Source of the DNA: Bacillota bacterium
GTDB taxonomy: Bacteria > Bacillota > Bacilli > Alicyclobacillales > SLC66
Length of the DNA: 64,000 nt
Reading direction: 5' to 3'
Assembly (NCBI GenBank): GCA_021828865.1
Contig: JAJZCW010000004.1
Coordinates: 62,001 to 126,000 of the forward strand
Part shown: positions 1-8,863 of the stretch, piece by piece
Layout: each line of letters begins with the position of its first letter
Position numbering within the stretch: the stretch's first letter is position 1
Notes under the pieces: generated by a model
The model's database searches: none
What the model saw: the letters and a program-made list of their open reading frames with translations, nothing else
Told to the model about the DNA's origin: nothing
Made by a program: the position numbers and the translations under genes

Positions 1-33
1 CTTTTTAAGAGCCACTGCATTGCAGAAGCTGCA

Positions 34-486
34 TTACCGCATGTCATGACCACTTACGCCAAACGGCTGCGGATTGTTCGGCAAACCTTCAAACACAAAG
101 AGAATTCCCTGTTCTGCCTGATAGACGTACGCCTCTGTGTTTTCATCTATCATCAATAAGTGAAATAAATTCATGTTCGTTTTGAAATAGGGACTCATAT
201 GTTCATCATGCAATCGAAGTTTTAAGATCCTCGTCCGTTCTTCAGCGGGAACTTGAAAACCGCTCGTCACTACAAAATCAAGGATTTTCTCGTCATGCAT
301 TGGCGTTGCTTTGCCCCTGTTTCTGATCGATTCAAAAAAAGAACGGGTGGCCTTTGCCTTGCGGCTTTGCTCCGTAATCAGACCGTAAAGCATCGATCGA
401 TCCCTACTTTCCAAAAAATATAACAAGGAATGCCCCCTGCGGTAAACCAACCTGATTAGGGGGCATTCACTTGTGGGATAAATCAT
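34..486 (-). CDS. hypothetical protein, 150 aa
   Basis: I do not recognise this protein. It is a soluble, charged 150-residue sequence without a signal peptide or membrane segment. The N-terminal third is basic (several Arg/Lys between residues 12 and 57). The C-terminal half is mixed alpha/beta-like and contains an acidic stretch (MIDENTEAYVYQ) near residue 113. The ATG at 486 follows only a weak purine-rich stretch, so a start at an internal Met is possible. It is convergent to nothing in view; upstream lies the 3' end of the aminopeptidase gene on the same strand, about 90 bases away. Function unknown; coding status is supported mainly by length and codon usage. Confidence 0.55.
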   Translation of the reverse strand: MIYPTSECPLIRLVYRRGHSLLYFLESRDRSMLYGLITEQSRKAKATRSFFESIRNRGKATPMHDEKILDFVVTSGFQVPAEERTRILKLRLHDEHMSPYFKTNMNLFHLLMIDENTEAYVYQAEQGILFVFEGLPNNPQPFGVSGHDMR

Positions 487-574
487 TCAAGCTCTGACCA
501 CAGTATAACTGAAGATAGCCCGTAAAGGGAGTTAAAATTTATGGGCATTTCAGCAAACTATGGTTTCGTTTGCT

Positions 575-1969
575 TTAAAGCGACTTTTGCAACACAAATT
601 CCGCCATCACCCTAACGCCAAAGCCTGTAGCGCCAGCTGGTTGATAACCTTCCGCATGCTCCGCTTCCATCGGGCCTGCCATATCGATATGCGCCCATTT
701 TTGTTCGTCGTTCACAAAGTGGCGAAGGAAAAGCGCCGCAGTAATTGCACCGCCTAGTCCTTTACCGATATTCATGATGTCCGCATAATAGCTCTTCAAC
801 TGGCTCTTGTATTCTTCTGGCATCGGCATTGGCCATAAAAAGTCGCCTGTGCGATCCCCAAGTGGTCGAAGATTGTTGATCATTTCATCGTCGCCAAATA
901 CAGCGGCGTATTTGGTGCCAAGTGCATTTGCCGCAGCACCCGTCAACGTCGCGATATCAATCACGTAGGTTGCGCCAAGTTCATGAGAGCGAATAAGGGC
1001 ATCTGCAAGCACCAGTCTGCCTTCTGCATCGGTGTTGGCCACCTGTACCGAGACGCCGTTACGATACTGGATCAATTCCCCAGGCAGCATAGAACCACCA
1101 TCAGGTGAATTTTCCGCAGCGGAGATAAGACCGACGACATTGCACTTGGCGCCAGTACGAACGAGTGCGTCCAGCGTGCCTATCACCGCTGCAGCTCCCG
1201 ACATATCCATACGCATGTTGCTAATGTCACGACCGCTTTTGAGGCTGATGCCACCAGTATCGAAAGTAAGCCCTTTCCCCACGAGCGCAACTAGTGGCAA
1301 CGATTCGTCCGTTTGATAACGCATCTCGATAAACCTTGGCGAATGAATGCTGCCTTTGCCAACAGCGATCAGCCCCATCATCTGTTCTTCAAAGAGTTTA
1401 TCGTCTTCCCAAACGTCCACATTGACTCCAGTATTCTCAAAATGTGCGCGAGCGAATTCTGCAAGAACAGCGGGACGAAGGACATTGGATGGCTCATTGG
1501 ACAAATCCCTCGCTAAGTTGGTCGAAGACGCATAAACTTCAGCTTTTCTCAGTGCAGAGACGCAATCCTCATGTGTTTCTATGTAGAGATCCTGAAGCAA
1601 ACTTTCTTTTTTCTCTGATTTATATTTCTTAAACTGGTATGTACCGAGAATAAACCCTTCTGCCATCGCTTCTACTTCTTGCGCTTCGCTAAAAACTCCA
1701 GGGAGATGTACGCGAACCGACCCCAATTCCTCTTTTTCCACTTGACGCAATACGTGGCCTGCTGCTTTTCTCAATTTGTCAGCATCGAGTTTATCCTTTT
1801 TCCCTAGTCCCACCACAAACAGGACCGGAGTTTGGCCACGATAAATCGTGATCTCCGACTTATCTGTTTGCCAATCCGAAATGGAGTACGAGCCGATTGT
1901 GTCCACACCTGATGTGACAAAATGAATTTCCGCTTGGACGGATTCATGATGTTCCAGATGAATTTGCAT
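575..1969 (-). CDS. pepA: leucyl aminopeptidase (M17 family)
   Basis: Cytosolic M17 metallo-aminopeptidase that removes N-terminal residues from peptides using two divalent metals. The catalytic half holds the expected metal-ligand motifs: VGKGLTFDTGGISLKSG around residues 230-246 (Lys and Asp ligands) and the family signature NTDAEGRLVLADAL near residues 312-325. The 464-residue length is slightly below the usual 480-500, the N-terminal non-catalytic domain being a little short. The ATG at 1969 is preceded by AGGGAG at suitable spacing. It is monocistronic as far as seen, divergent from a small hypothetical gene at 2095. Assignment is secure; substrate preference cannot be read from the sequence. 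Confidence 0.95.
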   Translation of the reverse strand: MQIHLEHHESVQAEIHFVTSGVDTIGSYSISDWQTDKSEITIYRGQTPVLFVVGLGKKDKLDADKLRKAAGHVLRQVEKEELGSVRVHLPGVFSEAQEVEAMAEGFILGTYQFKKYKSEKKESLLQDLYIETHEDCVSALRKAEVYASSTNLARDLSNEPSNVLRPAVLAEFARAHFENTGVNVDVWEDDKLFEEQMMGLIAVGKGSIHSPRFIEMRYQTDESLPLVALVGKGLTFDTGGISLKSGRDISNMRMDMSGAAAVIGTLDALVRTGAKCNVVGLISAAENSPDGGSMLPGELIQYRNGVSVQVANTDAEGRLVLADALIRSHELGATYVIDIATLTGAAANALGTKYAAVFGDDEMINNLRPLGDRTGDFLWPMPMPEEYKSQLKSYYADIMNIGKGLGGAITAALFLRHFVNDEQKWAHIDMAGPMEAEHAEGYQPAGATGFGVRVMAEFVLQKSL

Positions 1970-2094
1970 GAGTGATGCTCCCTTCGTATGTCATTAACTA
2001 AAGTATACTTGATTTGAGAATGTGCGTCATGGAGACATCAAACCGAACCGGCGTGTTATACTAGATAGTAGAGAAACGGCCAGGAGGTTTCATC

Positions 2095-2394
2095 ATGCGT
2101 AACGCACGTACCTTGATCGAACGGGTGGTCATTGGCAAAGCCATTGAAGGTGAACTGAGAACGTTTGACGTCGACTTGCACCAGCAGGACTCCTATTACG
2201 AAGTGTACGTCTTTGACCCTGAAGAAGCATTTTCAGCAAGCCCGCTTGAATTCTCAAATTATGAAGTGGCAAAAGACGCTTTTTCCGCCTATGTGGAATT
2301 GATCATGCTAGAACCTGTGCTTCCCACCGATGCACCTATAGACTTTGCTGAGCGTGTGTTTTACAAAATGACTAAAAAAATTCATAATCTATAA
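2095..2394 (+). CDS. hypothetical protein, 99 aa
   Basis: Small soluble acidic protein, not recognised. It has a strong ribosome site (CAGGAGG, 7 bases before ATG) and a -10-like TATACT about 35 bases further upstream, so expression is likely. The sequence is rich in Glu/Asp and aromatic residues (SYYEVYVFDPEE near residue 33) and ends with a basic tail (KMTKKIHNL). No signal peptide or membrane segment. It is followed 50 bases later by a membrane microprotein on the same strand with its own ribosome site, so the two may be co-transcribed. No function proposed. Confidence 0.7.
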   Translation: MRNARTLIERVVIGKAIEGELRTFDVDLHQQDSYYEVYVFDPEEAFSASPLEFSNYEVAKDAFSAYVELIMLEPVLPTDAPIDFAERVFYKMTKKIHNL

Positions 2395-2444
2395 GATGCA
2401 TATGTGGCCAACTCATGTTTCAATAGAACAAAGGAGGTATAGCA

Positions 2445-2612
2445 GTGTTCAAAATGTACTTTGGCGTTACCGTCATGAACTTATTATTCGCTTTATTAGC
2501 CATATTAATGCCTTTGGTTCATAGTGTTGCTTTAATGATTATTTTCCTCGTCATCGCTGCGGTGTTCTTTGTGATCGCACTAGCCAACAACCGTCCTCAG
2601 GCACGATGGTAG
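2445..2612 (+). CDS. small two-helix membrane protein, 55 aa
   Basis: A GTG-initiated 55-codon frame directly behind a near-perfect ribosome site (AAAGGAGG, 7 bases before GTG). The product is almost entirely hydrophobic: two predicted membrane helices (about residues 7-25 and 28-47) joined by a short MPLVHS turn, then a polar cytoplasmic or outer tail (NNRPQARW). It shares its strand with the hypothetical gene at 2095 and ends 13 bases before the convergent sirtuin gene. No family recognised. The ribosome site and clean membrane topology argue for a real gene that length-filtered gene calls would miss. Confidence 0.65.
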   Translation: MFKMYFGVTVMNLLFALLAILMPLVHSVALMIIFLVIAAVFFVIALANNRPQARW

Positions 2613-2624
2613 ACTAAACAAAAG

Positions 2625-3269
2625 TTATTTTTCTAAAAAATACGGCACCCACTCGTCAGCTCTTTCATTGATGACAATAGTTGGGATGCCGTTTTCTTTT
2701 GCAACGCCTGGTAACATGCGTATCGGTTGCATGGAAAGACTGGTACCGATAATCAAAAGCACATCTGCGAAGGTGATCCAATGTAGTGCCATCCCCAATT
2801 GCCTTACCGGTTCTCCTTCTAGTACTACGTCCGGCCAAAGTGGACCATCGCAAATTTGACATGTCAGCAATGACTCATTGAAGGAGAAACTTCCTACCTG
2901 CATCCCGCAATGCATACAGTGAAAGCGATACAACGTGCCATGTAATTCAATGACCTCTTGGGTACCTGCCTGCTTGTGAAGACCATCCAGATTCATCGTG
3001 ATGACTTTCACACCGCGCGACGAGAGTGCCAGATGAGCCTGATTGGGTCTCGCAAAACGCCAGTCTTTTATGATTTTTGCATATAAGTGTTGATATTCTT
3101 TCCAATGCCTATTTGCACTTGACTTTGAAAAAAGCTCTTTGACCTGCCTTCCTCGAAAAATCTCCTGTGCACTTGGAAGTCCGCTTGGCACACTGATACC
3201 GGCTCCTGTAATTGCCACGATATCACTCGCACGCAAGCATTCGTCCCGCGCTTTTTTTTGCCAATTCAT
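2625..3269 (-). CDS. Sir2-family NAD-dependent protein deacylase
   Basis: Sirtuin that couples lysine deacylation to NAD cleavage. Motifs in order: TGAGISVPSGLPSAQE near residue 20 (Rossmann NAD-binding loop), TMNLDGLHKQAGT near 106 (catalytic His), two Cys pairs CMHCG and CQIC between 129 and 151 (structural zinc), and IGTSLSMQPI near 185. At 214 residues it is short for the family (about 230-250), with a compact small domain. The frame opens at a TTG one codon upstream, but ATG 3269 follows a GGGAGTGA ribosome site and is preferred. NLDGLH replaces the more common NVDGLH, a conservative change. Acyl preference (acetyl versus succinyl) is not evident. Confidence 0.9.
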   Translation of the reverse strand: MNWQKKARDECLRASDIVAITGAGISVPSGLPSAQEIFRGRQVKELFSKSSANRHWKEYQHLYAKIIKDWRFARPNQAHLALSSRGVKVITMNLDGLHKQAGTQEVIELHGTLYRFHCMHCGMQVGSFSFNESLLTCQICDGPLWPDVVLEGEPVRQLGMALHWITFADVLLIIGTSLSMQPIRMLPGVAKENGIPTIVINERADEWVPYFLEK

Positions 3270-3324
3270 CAATCGACTTCACTCCCCATCAACGCACATT
3301 GGCAGGCTCCTTGAAATTAATGAC

Positions 3325-3354
3325 TTGACGGATAAACATAAAGTGTAGTATTAT
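3325..3354 (+). promoter_or_regulatory. sigma-A-type promoter of the serine operon
   Basis: TTGACG (3325-3330), 18-base spacer and TATTAT (3349-3354). It sits just upstream of the first T-box stem, so it is the natural start for the leader transcript. Confidence 0.6.
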
Positions 3355-3360
3355 CCGAAA

Positions 3361-3645
3361 AAACTGAATCATCCATAAATCAATGATGGAAACAAGCAGA
3401 CAAGTAGCGTTCAGAGACGCGGTGGTGGGTGCAAACCGCGCGCGAGAAGTCTGATGTAGCATTCCGGAGAGTTGAGCGAACAGGCTAGAAAGCCTAAGTA
3501 ACGATAAACGCAGGTCACGTTATCGACCACGGTATCAATCATACCGAATGAGACGGTTGTCGCGAGGCAATCGGGAAAAAGGGTGGCACCGCGAGCACAA
3601 AGAACGACTCGCCCCTATGTGGGGTGAATCGTTCTTTGTGCTTTA
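3361..3645 (+). promoter_or_regulatory. T-box riboswitch, serine (AGC) specifier
   Basis: A tRNA-sensing leader ahead of the serine biosynthesis operon. Visible elements are the conserved T-box AGGGTGGCACCGCG at 3580-3593, a long stem I with an apical GGTGGTGGGTGCAAACCGC-type arm (3420-3440), and an intrinsic terminator with 16-base arms (GCACAAAGAACGACTC 3595-3610 with GAATCGTTCTTTGTGC 3626-3641). The triplet AGC at 3458-3460 lies immediately before ATTCCGGAG, the place where the specifier codon sits in this class; AGC encodes serine, which fits the downstream serA. Uncharged tRNA-Ser(GCU) would stabilise the antiterminator and switch the operon on. Confidence 0.9.
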
Positions 3646-3683
3646 ACGATATTGTTGGCTTTAAAAAAGAAGGAGTGGATAAA

Positions 3684-4832
3684 ATGTTTTCAGAAAAAGC
3701 AGCACTTCGCATCCCAGGACCAACTCCGGTTCCGCCGGAAGTCACGCGTGCCATGACTCATTCTATGATCGGTCATCGCAGCGCCGATTTTTCAAACCTT
3801 TTAAAAAATGTGGAAGATAAGTTGCGCCCCCTCTTTGGCACAAGCGGTGCTGTTGCTGTCATTGCAGGCACAGGTACAGGTGGACTTGAAGCTGCCATCG
3901 CTAACCTAGTCCTTCCCGGCGATGGAGTGCTATCCGTCACCACAGGCAACTTTGGCGACCGCTTTGCTGATATCGCCAAAAGGGCTGGTGCAGTACTTCA
4001 CACGTTGTCCTATGATTGGGGAACTCCTGCCAACCCAGACGATATTGATCGGTTCTTGACGGAAAATGACCATGTGAAAGTGGTCCTTGTCACACATTGC
4101 GAGACTTCCACCGGCGTGTTGAATGACGTCAAAACCATTGCGCAAATCGTTCGTAAACACAATGCTTATATCATAGTCGATGCCGTCAGTTCACTGGTTG
4201 GTGCGAAATTGCCCATGGACGAATGGAACATCGACCTTGTGGCAACAGGCTCTCAAAAAGCGTTGGCACTTCCGCCTGGACTCGCTCTCGTTGGGATAAG
4301 CGAACGCGCGCTTCAACGCATCAAAGAGCGACCGGGACGCTCCCTGTATTTCGACCTTGCTCGTTACGCCAAAGACTTGAGTAACAATACGACACCATGG
4401 ACACCTCCAGTCAGTCTTGTTTATGGGCTACTCGAATCTCTCACCATGATTGAAGAAGAAGGTCTCGAAAATGTGCAGGCCCGTCACCTTTTGCTTCGCG
4501 ATATGACAAGGGCAGCCATTCGTGCACTGAACCTGCCGCTTCTCGTCACAGAAGACCAATATGCCAGCCCCACGGTCACCACCGTGAGTACACCAGATTT
4601 TGACGCTGATGCGTTCCGCAAAATTCTCAAGAATGAACTGCACATCTCAGTCGCAGGCGGTCAGAAACAATTGTCAGGCAAGATTTTCCGCATTGGTCAC
4701 ATGGGATACGTCGATGCAGCAGACATGCTACAATGCATCTCGGCAATAGAGGTTGCACTATACAAAATAGGGCACAAAATTGAGCTTGGGGTCGGCATCA
4801 AAGCGGCAGAGGAGGTACTGGTACGTGCATAA
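3684..4832 (+). CDS. class V aminotransferase (alanine-glyoxylate / serine type)
   Basis: PLP-dependent fold-type I, class V aminotransferase of the alanine-glyoxylate / serine-pyruvate aminotransferase family, 382 residues. The opening LRIPGPTPVPPEV is typical, and the Schiff-base lysine is in GSQKALALPPG near residue 195. ATG 3684 is chosen because AAGGAG lies 8 bases upstream; the open frame itself continues into the T-box. It overlaps serA by 8 bases and shares the Ser T-box, so in vivo it most likely supplies the amino-transfer step of serine synthesis (3-phosphohydroxypyruvate or hydroxypyruvate as acceptor), standing in for SerC. That role is inferred from context; the family alone would allow glyoxylate as acceptor. 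Confidence 0.88.
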   Translation: MFSEKAALRIPGPTPVPPEVTRAMTHSMIGHRSADFSNLLKNVEDKLRPLFGTSGAVAVIAGTGTGGLEAAIANLVLPGDGVLSVTTGNFGDRFADIAKRAGAVLHTLSYDWGTPANPDDIDRFLTENDHVKVVLVTHCETSTGVLNDVKTIAQIVRKHNAYIIVDAVSSLVGAKLPMDEWNIDLVATGSQKALALPPGLALVGISERALQRIKERPGRSLYFDLARYAKDLSNNTTPWTPPVSLVYGLLESLTMIEEEGLENVQARHLLLRDMTRAAIRALNLPLLVTEDQYASPTVTTVSTPDFDADAFRKILKNELHISVAGGQKQLSGKIFRIGHMGYVDAADMLQCISAIEVALYKIGHKIELGVGIKAAEEVLVRA

Positions 4833-6417
4833 AGTATTGGTCACTGACCCCATTTCTGAAGAAGGATTAGCAAAACTCAAAGACGCTGACGATATTCAAT
4901 TGGATATCAAAACAGGCATTCCCGTCGATGAACTACTCACCATTATTGGCGACTATGATGCGCTTTTAGTTCGCAGCCAAACCAAGGTCACTGCAAAAGT
5001 GATCGAAGCAGGCAAAAATCTAAAGGTAATCGGACGTGCCGGAGTCGGCGTGGACAATATCGACGTGCGGGCTGCTACTAAATCGGGCATTATTGTAATA
5101 AACGCACCTGATGGCAACACCATCACCACGGCTGAATTCACATTTTCCATGATGATGGCGCTCGCCCGTCACATTCCTCAAGCCTACGCGACGATGCATG
5201 AAGGAAAATGGGACCGCAACCGCTTCCTTGGAGTGGAACTTCGCAATAAAGTGCTTGGCGTCATTGGACTTGGTCGCATCGGCGCAGAAGTGTCCAAACG
5301 GGCACTCGCCTTTGGCATGGAAGTCTACGCATACGACCCCTTTCTTACCAGTGCCCGTGCGGAAAAACTGGGAATAAAAATGGCTACGCTACATGAACTC
5401 ATTCCTGTGGCGGATTTTATTACCGTTCACACTCCGCTCATGAAAGAAACCCATCACCTCATTAGCAATAAGGAATTCGAGATGATGAAAAAAGGGGTGC
5501 GCATCCTGAACTGTGCGCGCGGTGGGATCATTGACGAGGCAGCGCTCCATCAAGCGCTGGAAAGTGGTATTGTCGCTGGAGCAGCGCTTGATGTATACGA
5601 GGAGGAACCCGTTAAGGACAATCCATTACTCAAGTTTCCGCAAGTCATCACCACACCGCATCTTGGTGCATCGACTATTGAAGCGCAGGTGAACGTGGCG
5701 GTGGATGTAGCAGATGGGCTCGTCAAGCTGTTGCACGGCGAATCGTATCCGCACACCGTCAACCTACCCGCCATGTCTGTTGAAGCCAAAAAAGCAATTG
5801 AACCCTTCACGGAACTCGGTGAAATACTTGGCACGATGGCTGCTAATATCGCTTTTGACGGCATTTCCAAAATCACCGTTCGCTACGAGGGCGAACCGAC
5901 ACAACACGCGCTCGAACCAATCACTCGATCTGTATTAAAAGGTGTATTATCCCGTTACTATAACGAGGAAGTTCACCTGATCAGCGCAGCGCTGATCGCT
6001 GAAGAAATGGGAATCGACGTCGTCGAGAGTAAGTCGTCGAGACACGCGAACTACGCCAACTTTATGCAGGTAGAGTTGGAAGGTAAAGAAGGCCGAGTCA
6101 CCGTAGCGGGCACCGTATTAAAAGGCCACGGCATTCGGATCGTGGAGATTGACGGATACTCCGTCGATATCTTGCCAAGTTCCGCCATGCTAATGACCTG
6201 GCATCGCGACCGTCCCGGGATGATTGGTCTGATTGGCAGCATCCTCGGCGAAGCCGGCGTCAACATTGCTTCGATGCAGGTAGGTCGCCAAGTAGAAGGT
6301 GGCCAGGCACTGATGATCATGGGCGTCGACCGCTATGTTCCTGAAGAGTCATTGCAATTTCTCGGTACCACCAAAGATATTGACCGAATACTTTATCTCG
6401 AACTACCTATCGCATAA
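4825..6417 (+). CDS. serA: D-3-phosphoglycerate dehydrogenase
   Basis: Catalyses NAD-dependent oxidation of 3-phosphoglycerate, the first step of serine synthesis. It is the long form (530 aa): a D-isomer 2-hydroxyacid dehydrogenase core with [13 protein letters not shown] (NAD-binding, near residue 148), [10 protein letters not shown] near 235 and the catalytic-His region [13 protein letters not shown] near 284; then an intervening (ASB) domain and a C-terminal ACT domain ([14 protein letters not shown] onwards, about residue 455), the usual site of serine feedback. The open frame extends upstream, but GTG 4825 follows GAGGAGG and gives the canonical N-terminus ([10 protein letters not shown]). 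It overlaps the aminotransferase stop by 8 bases, so translation is probably coupled. Confidence 0.96.
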   Translation: MHKVLVTDPISEEGLAKLKDADDIQLDIKTGIPVDELLTIIGDYDALLVRSQTKVTAKVIEAGKNLKVIGRAGVGVDNIDVRAATKSGIIVINAPDGNTITTAEFTFSMMMALARHIPQAYATMHEGKWDRNRFLGVELRNKVLGVIGLGRIGAEVSKRALAFGMEVYAYDPFLTSARAEKLGIKMATLHELIPVADFITVHTPLMKETHHLISNKEFEMMKKGVRILNCARGGIIDEAALHQALESGIVAGAALDVYEEEPVKDNPLLKFPQVITTPHLGASTIEAQVNVAVDVADGLVKLLHGESYPHTVNLPAMSVEAKKAIEPFTELGEILGTMAANIAFDGISKITVRYEGEPTQHALEPITRSVLKGVLSRYYNEEVHLISAALIAEEMGIDVVESKSSRHANYANFMQVELEGKEGRVTVAGTVLKGHGIRIVEIDGYSVDILPSSAMLMTWHRDRPGMIGLIGSILGEAGVNIASMQVGRQVEGGQALMIMGVDRYVPEESLQFLGTTKDIDRILYLELPIA

Positions 6418-6427
6418 AATAAGAAAT

Positions 6428-6457
6428 GAAACGGGGATCATTCGTTGATCCCCGTTT
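6428..6457. terminator. bidirectional terminator between serA and prs
   Basis: AACGGGGATCA, TTCG loop, TGATCCCCGTT followed by T5 on the plus strand and preceded by A-rich sequence. It serves the convergent serA and prs genes. Confidence 0.85.
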
Positions 6458-7417
6458 TTATATCATGTAGATAGTGCTAAGCGCCAAATTATAATGCACT
6501 CTGCCAATCGCTTCCGCGAGAAGCGGCGCAATGGTAAGCACCTTTAGCGGAACGCCCCCCATGGCCATTACTGGCATTGTGTCTGTCACGATTAGTTCCG
6601 CGATGGCAGGATGTTTTAATCGCTCTTCCGCAGGTGACGAAAAAACGCCATGTGTGGCACATAACACCACATTCTGCTTTGCCCCCATTGCAATCAAATT
6701 GTCCACTACTTGGGCAATTGTGCCACCCGTATCGATAATATCCTCAATCACAATCGGCGTTTTGCCTTTCACATCACCAATTAAATGCGTGATCACCGCT
6801 TCATTGTGCCTCGGCCTTCCCTTGTGCATAATGGCCATTGGCAAATCTAGCAATGCAGCGAATTTTTCCGCTGTTTTCGCCCTTCCGGCATCCGGCGACA
6901 CCACGACTGCGTCGCTCAAATCCTTTTTCCTTACCTCTTCGGCAAGAATGGAGAGTGCAGAAAGATGATCAAGCGGTATGTTAAAAAAGCCTTGAATGGC
7001 TGCCGCATGCAAGTCCAGCGTGATCACCCTATCCGCACCAACAGTAGTCACCACATCGGCCACCACTTTTGCCGAAATCGGTTCTCTAGCCCCTCCTTGC
7101 TTTTCCTGTCTGCCATAACCGAAATAAGGAATAATGACATTGATTCTTCCTGCTGAACTTCTTTTCAGCGCATCAATCATTAGCAAAAGTTCCACAAAAT
7201 GATCGTTGATCGGCGGCGAAAAAGTTTGAAAAAGATAGACATCATCCCCGCGAACACTATCCTTGAATTGAGCGTACAGTTCTCCGCTCTTGAAACGGGA
7301 CAGCTCCACTTTCCCAAGCGGTACATTGAGGTGATGTGCCACTTGTTCAGCCAAAGCAGGATGAGAGGAACCAGAGTACAACCGAAAAGAGTCTGACCTC
7401 ATCCATTCTTTATTCAT
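6458..7417 (-). CDS. prs: ribose-phosphate pyrophosphokinase
   Basis: Makes PRPP from ribose 5-phosphate and ATP for nucleotide, His, Trp and NAD synthesis. Family motifs: SGELYAQFKDSVRGDDVY near residue 45, the PYFGYGRQEKQGGAREPISAK flexible loop near 98, DLHAAAIQGFF near 130, and the PRPP-binding VIEDIIDTGGTI near 220. Length 319 aa is standard for class I. ATG 7417 is preferred over the longer frame because a GGGGGGTGG ribosome site lies 8 bases upstream. It is not next to glmU as in many Bacilli; it follows the sensor kinase gene by 84 bases on the same strand. Confidence 0.93.
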   Translation of the reverse strand: MNKEWMRSDSFRLYSGSSHPALAEQVAHHLNVPLGKVELSRFKSGELYAQFKDSVRGDDVYLFQTFSPPINDHFVELLLMIDALKRSSAGRINVIIPYFGYGRQEKQGGAREPISAKVVADVVTTVGADRVITLDLHAAAIQGFFNIPLDHLSALSILAEEVRKKDLSDAVVVSPDAGRAKTAEKFAALLDLPMAIMHKGRPRHNEAVITHLIGDVKGKTPIVIEDIIDTGGTIAQVVDNLIAMGAKQNVVLCATHGVFSSPAEERLKHPAIAELIVTDTMPVMAMGGVPLKVLTIAPLLAEAIGRVHYNLALSTIYMI

Positions 7418-7501
7418 TGGCCGAGCCACCCCCCGTGATAAAGTATGCGTTTTCAATATTACTTTACCATTCTTCATCAGCCGGGTAAAATGAGCGGGCG
7501 C

Positions 7502-8863
7502 TTATTTTATACTCTTTCGTTTCTGAATTCGATCATTTTTAACAAATCGGATTTGAAAACTCGTTCCCACATTGACCTCACTGCTGATGGTCAATTTTCC
7601 CTGATGAGATTCGACGATCCGCTTCGCAATGGCGAGTCCTAATCCTGATGAACTCTTCTTTCTCCTCGTTTGCCCTTCCTCTTCAGCCGCATTTTTCGTT
7701 CTTGCTATGTCAGCCCGGAAAAATCGCTCCGTTACTTTGGACAACAGGTTCGCAGGAATCCCAATTCCCGTATCTTCCACTGTAATCTCGATCGAATTTC
7801 CTTTTTTTAAAAGAGCAAAAGTCACCTTGCCTTCGAGCGTGTATTTATTGGCATTATCCAATAAGATAAAGAGTAGTTGCCTAATACGGGAGCTGTCCCC
7901 CGCCAAGGTTAATCCGTCAGTAATTTCCGCTTCAAACACAATCCCCCGTTCTGTGAAAACAGGTTCATACAGCGTAGCCACCTCACCACAAACATCACTC
8001 AAGGAAAATGAGATAACTTGAGCACCTGACATCCCGGCGTCGATTTTCGCCATGTCTAACAAATCGTCGACCATTTTTCGCATGCGAGTTGTTTCTTTAT
8101 AAAGTGGCTCTACCCATTCAAGCGATTCTTCCGTAGTGGCGTCCACATGGCGCAACATCAATTCCAAATTGGTTTGCATCACCGAAAGAGGAGTGCGTAA
8201 TTCATGAGACACGTCCGCAAGGAAGTCTCGTTCCCGTTCCCGCGCTTTCATGAGGGGACGAAGCGTCCACATTCCAAGCGTATACCCACCAACCACCGTC
8301 AAAATGATTCCCACAAGTCCGGCAAAACCAAAAAGCAGTAACAACCTTTCCAAAACTTCCACTTCTTGACTAATGTCGCTTGACGTTTGAATGATCAAAT
8401 TTTGGTTCATGATATTAACGGGCTGTTGATAAATGCGGTAGATGGTTTCTCCATGCTTGTCGTTAAAAAATCCTGCCGTGTTACCTGAAGACGATGCGAG
8501 TGTTTCCAGACGGTTCAATAAAAGGGTAGGTATCGCCGATCCCTGAACCCATTTCACTTCACCTTGAGAAACTACCCATACAGAATAATATATATCAGGA
8601 TTAACTTGTTGATCTGCTCCCGAGAATGGATTGGAAAAAAGCATCTGTTGCGAGATAATCTGAAAGGCGTATTGCTCCAGTTTCACGTCAATGGCAGACT
8701 GGGTTTCCTGTCGAATGACTACGTATACAAAAAGGGATAGGACACCCCAAATGAGTGCCAACACCACCATGTTGACGATGGCAAGACGTAGTCGTTGATT
8801 GTGGATTAAGCGTTCATTTGTAAGCGATACCCAAGACCGCGAACGGTGAGTATGGTCGGACAT
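7502..8863 (-). CDS. sensor histidine kinase
   Basis: Membrane-bound kinase of a two-component pair. It has two membrane helices (about residues 30-50 and 165-190) that flank an extracellular sensor of about 110 residues. The phospho-acceptor H-box is FLADVSHELRTPLSVMQ, followed by an N-box (LDNANKYT), G1 (DTGIGIPANL) and G2 (SSGLGLAIAKRIVESHQG). No clear HAMP domain. The reading frame overlaps the end of the response-regulator gene by about 58 bases (start ATG 8863; a TTG at 8872 is the alternative), a coupled arrangement. The signal is unknown; operon partners are a ferric-reductase-like membrane protein and two small anchored proteins, so a redox or envelope signal is plausible. Confidence 0.9.
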   Translation of the reverse strand: MSDHTHRSRSWVSLTNERLIHNQRLRLAIVNMVVLALIWGVLSLFVYVVIRQETQSAIDVKLEQYAFQIISQQMLFSNPFSGADQQVNPDIYYSVWVVSQGEVKWVQGSAIPTLLLNRLETLASSSGNTAGFFNDKHGETIYRIYQQPVNIMNQNLIIQTSSDISQEVEVLERLLLLFGFAGLVGIILTVVGGYTLGMWTLRPLMKARERERDFLADVSHELRTPLSVMQTNLELMLRHVDATTEESLEWVEPLYKETTRMRKMVDDLLDMAKIDAGMSGAQVISFSLSDVCGEVATLYEPVFTERGIVFEAEITDGLTLAGDSSRIRQLLFILLDNANKYTLEGKVTFALLKKGNSIEITVEDTGIGIPANLLSKVTERFFRADIARTKNAAEEEGQTRRKKSSSGLGLAIAKRIVESHQGKLTISSEVNVGTSFQIRFVKNDRIQKRKSIK

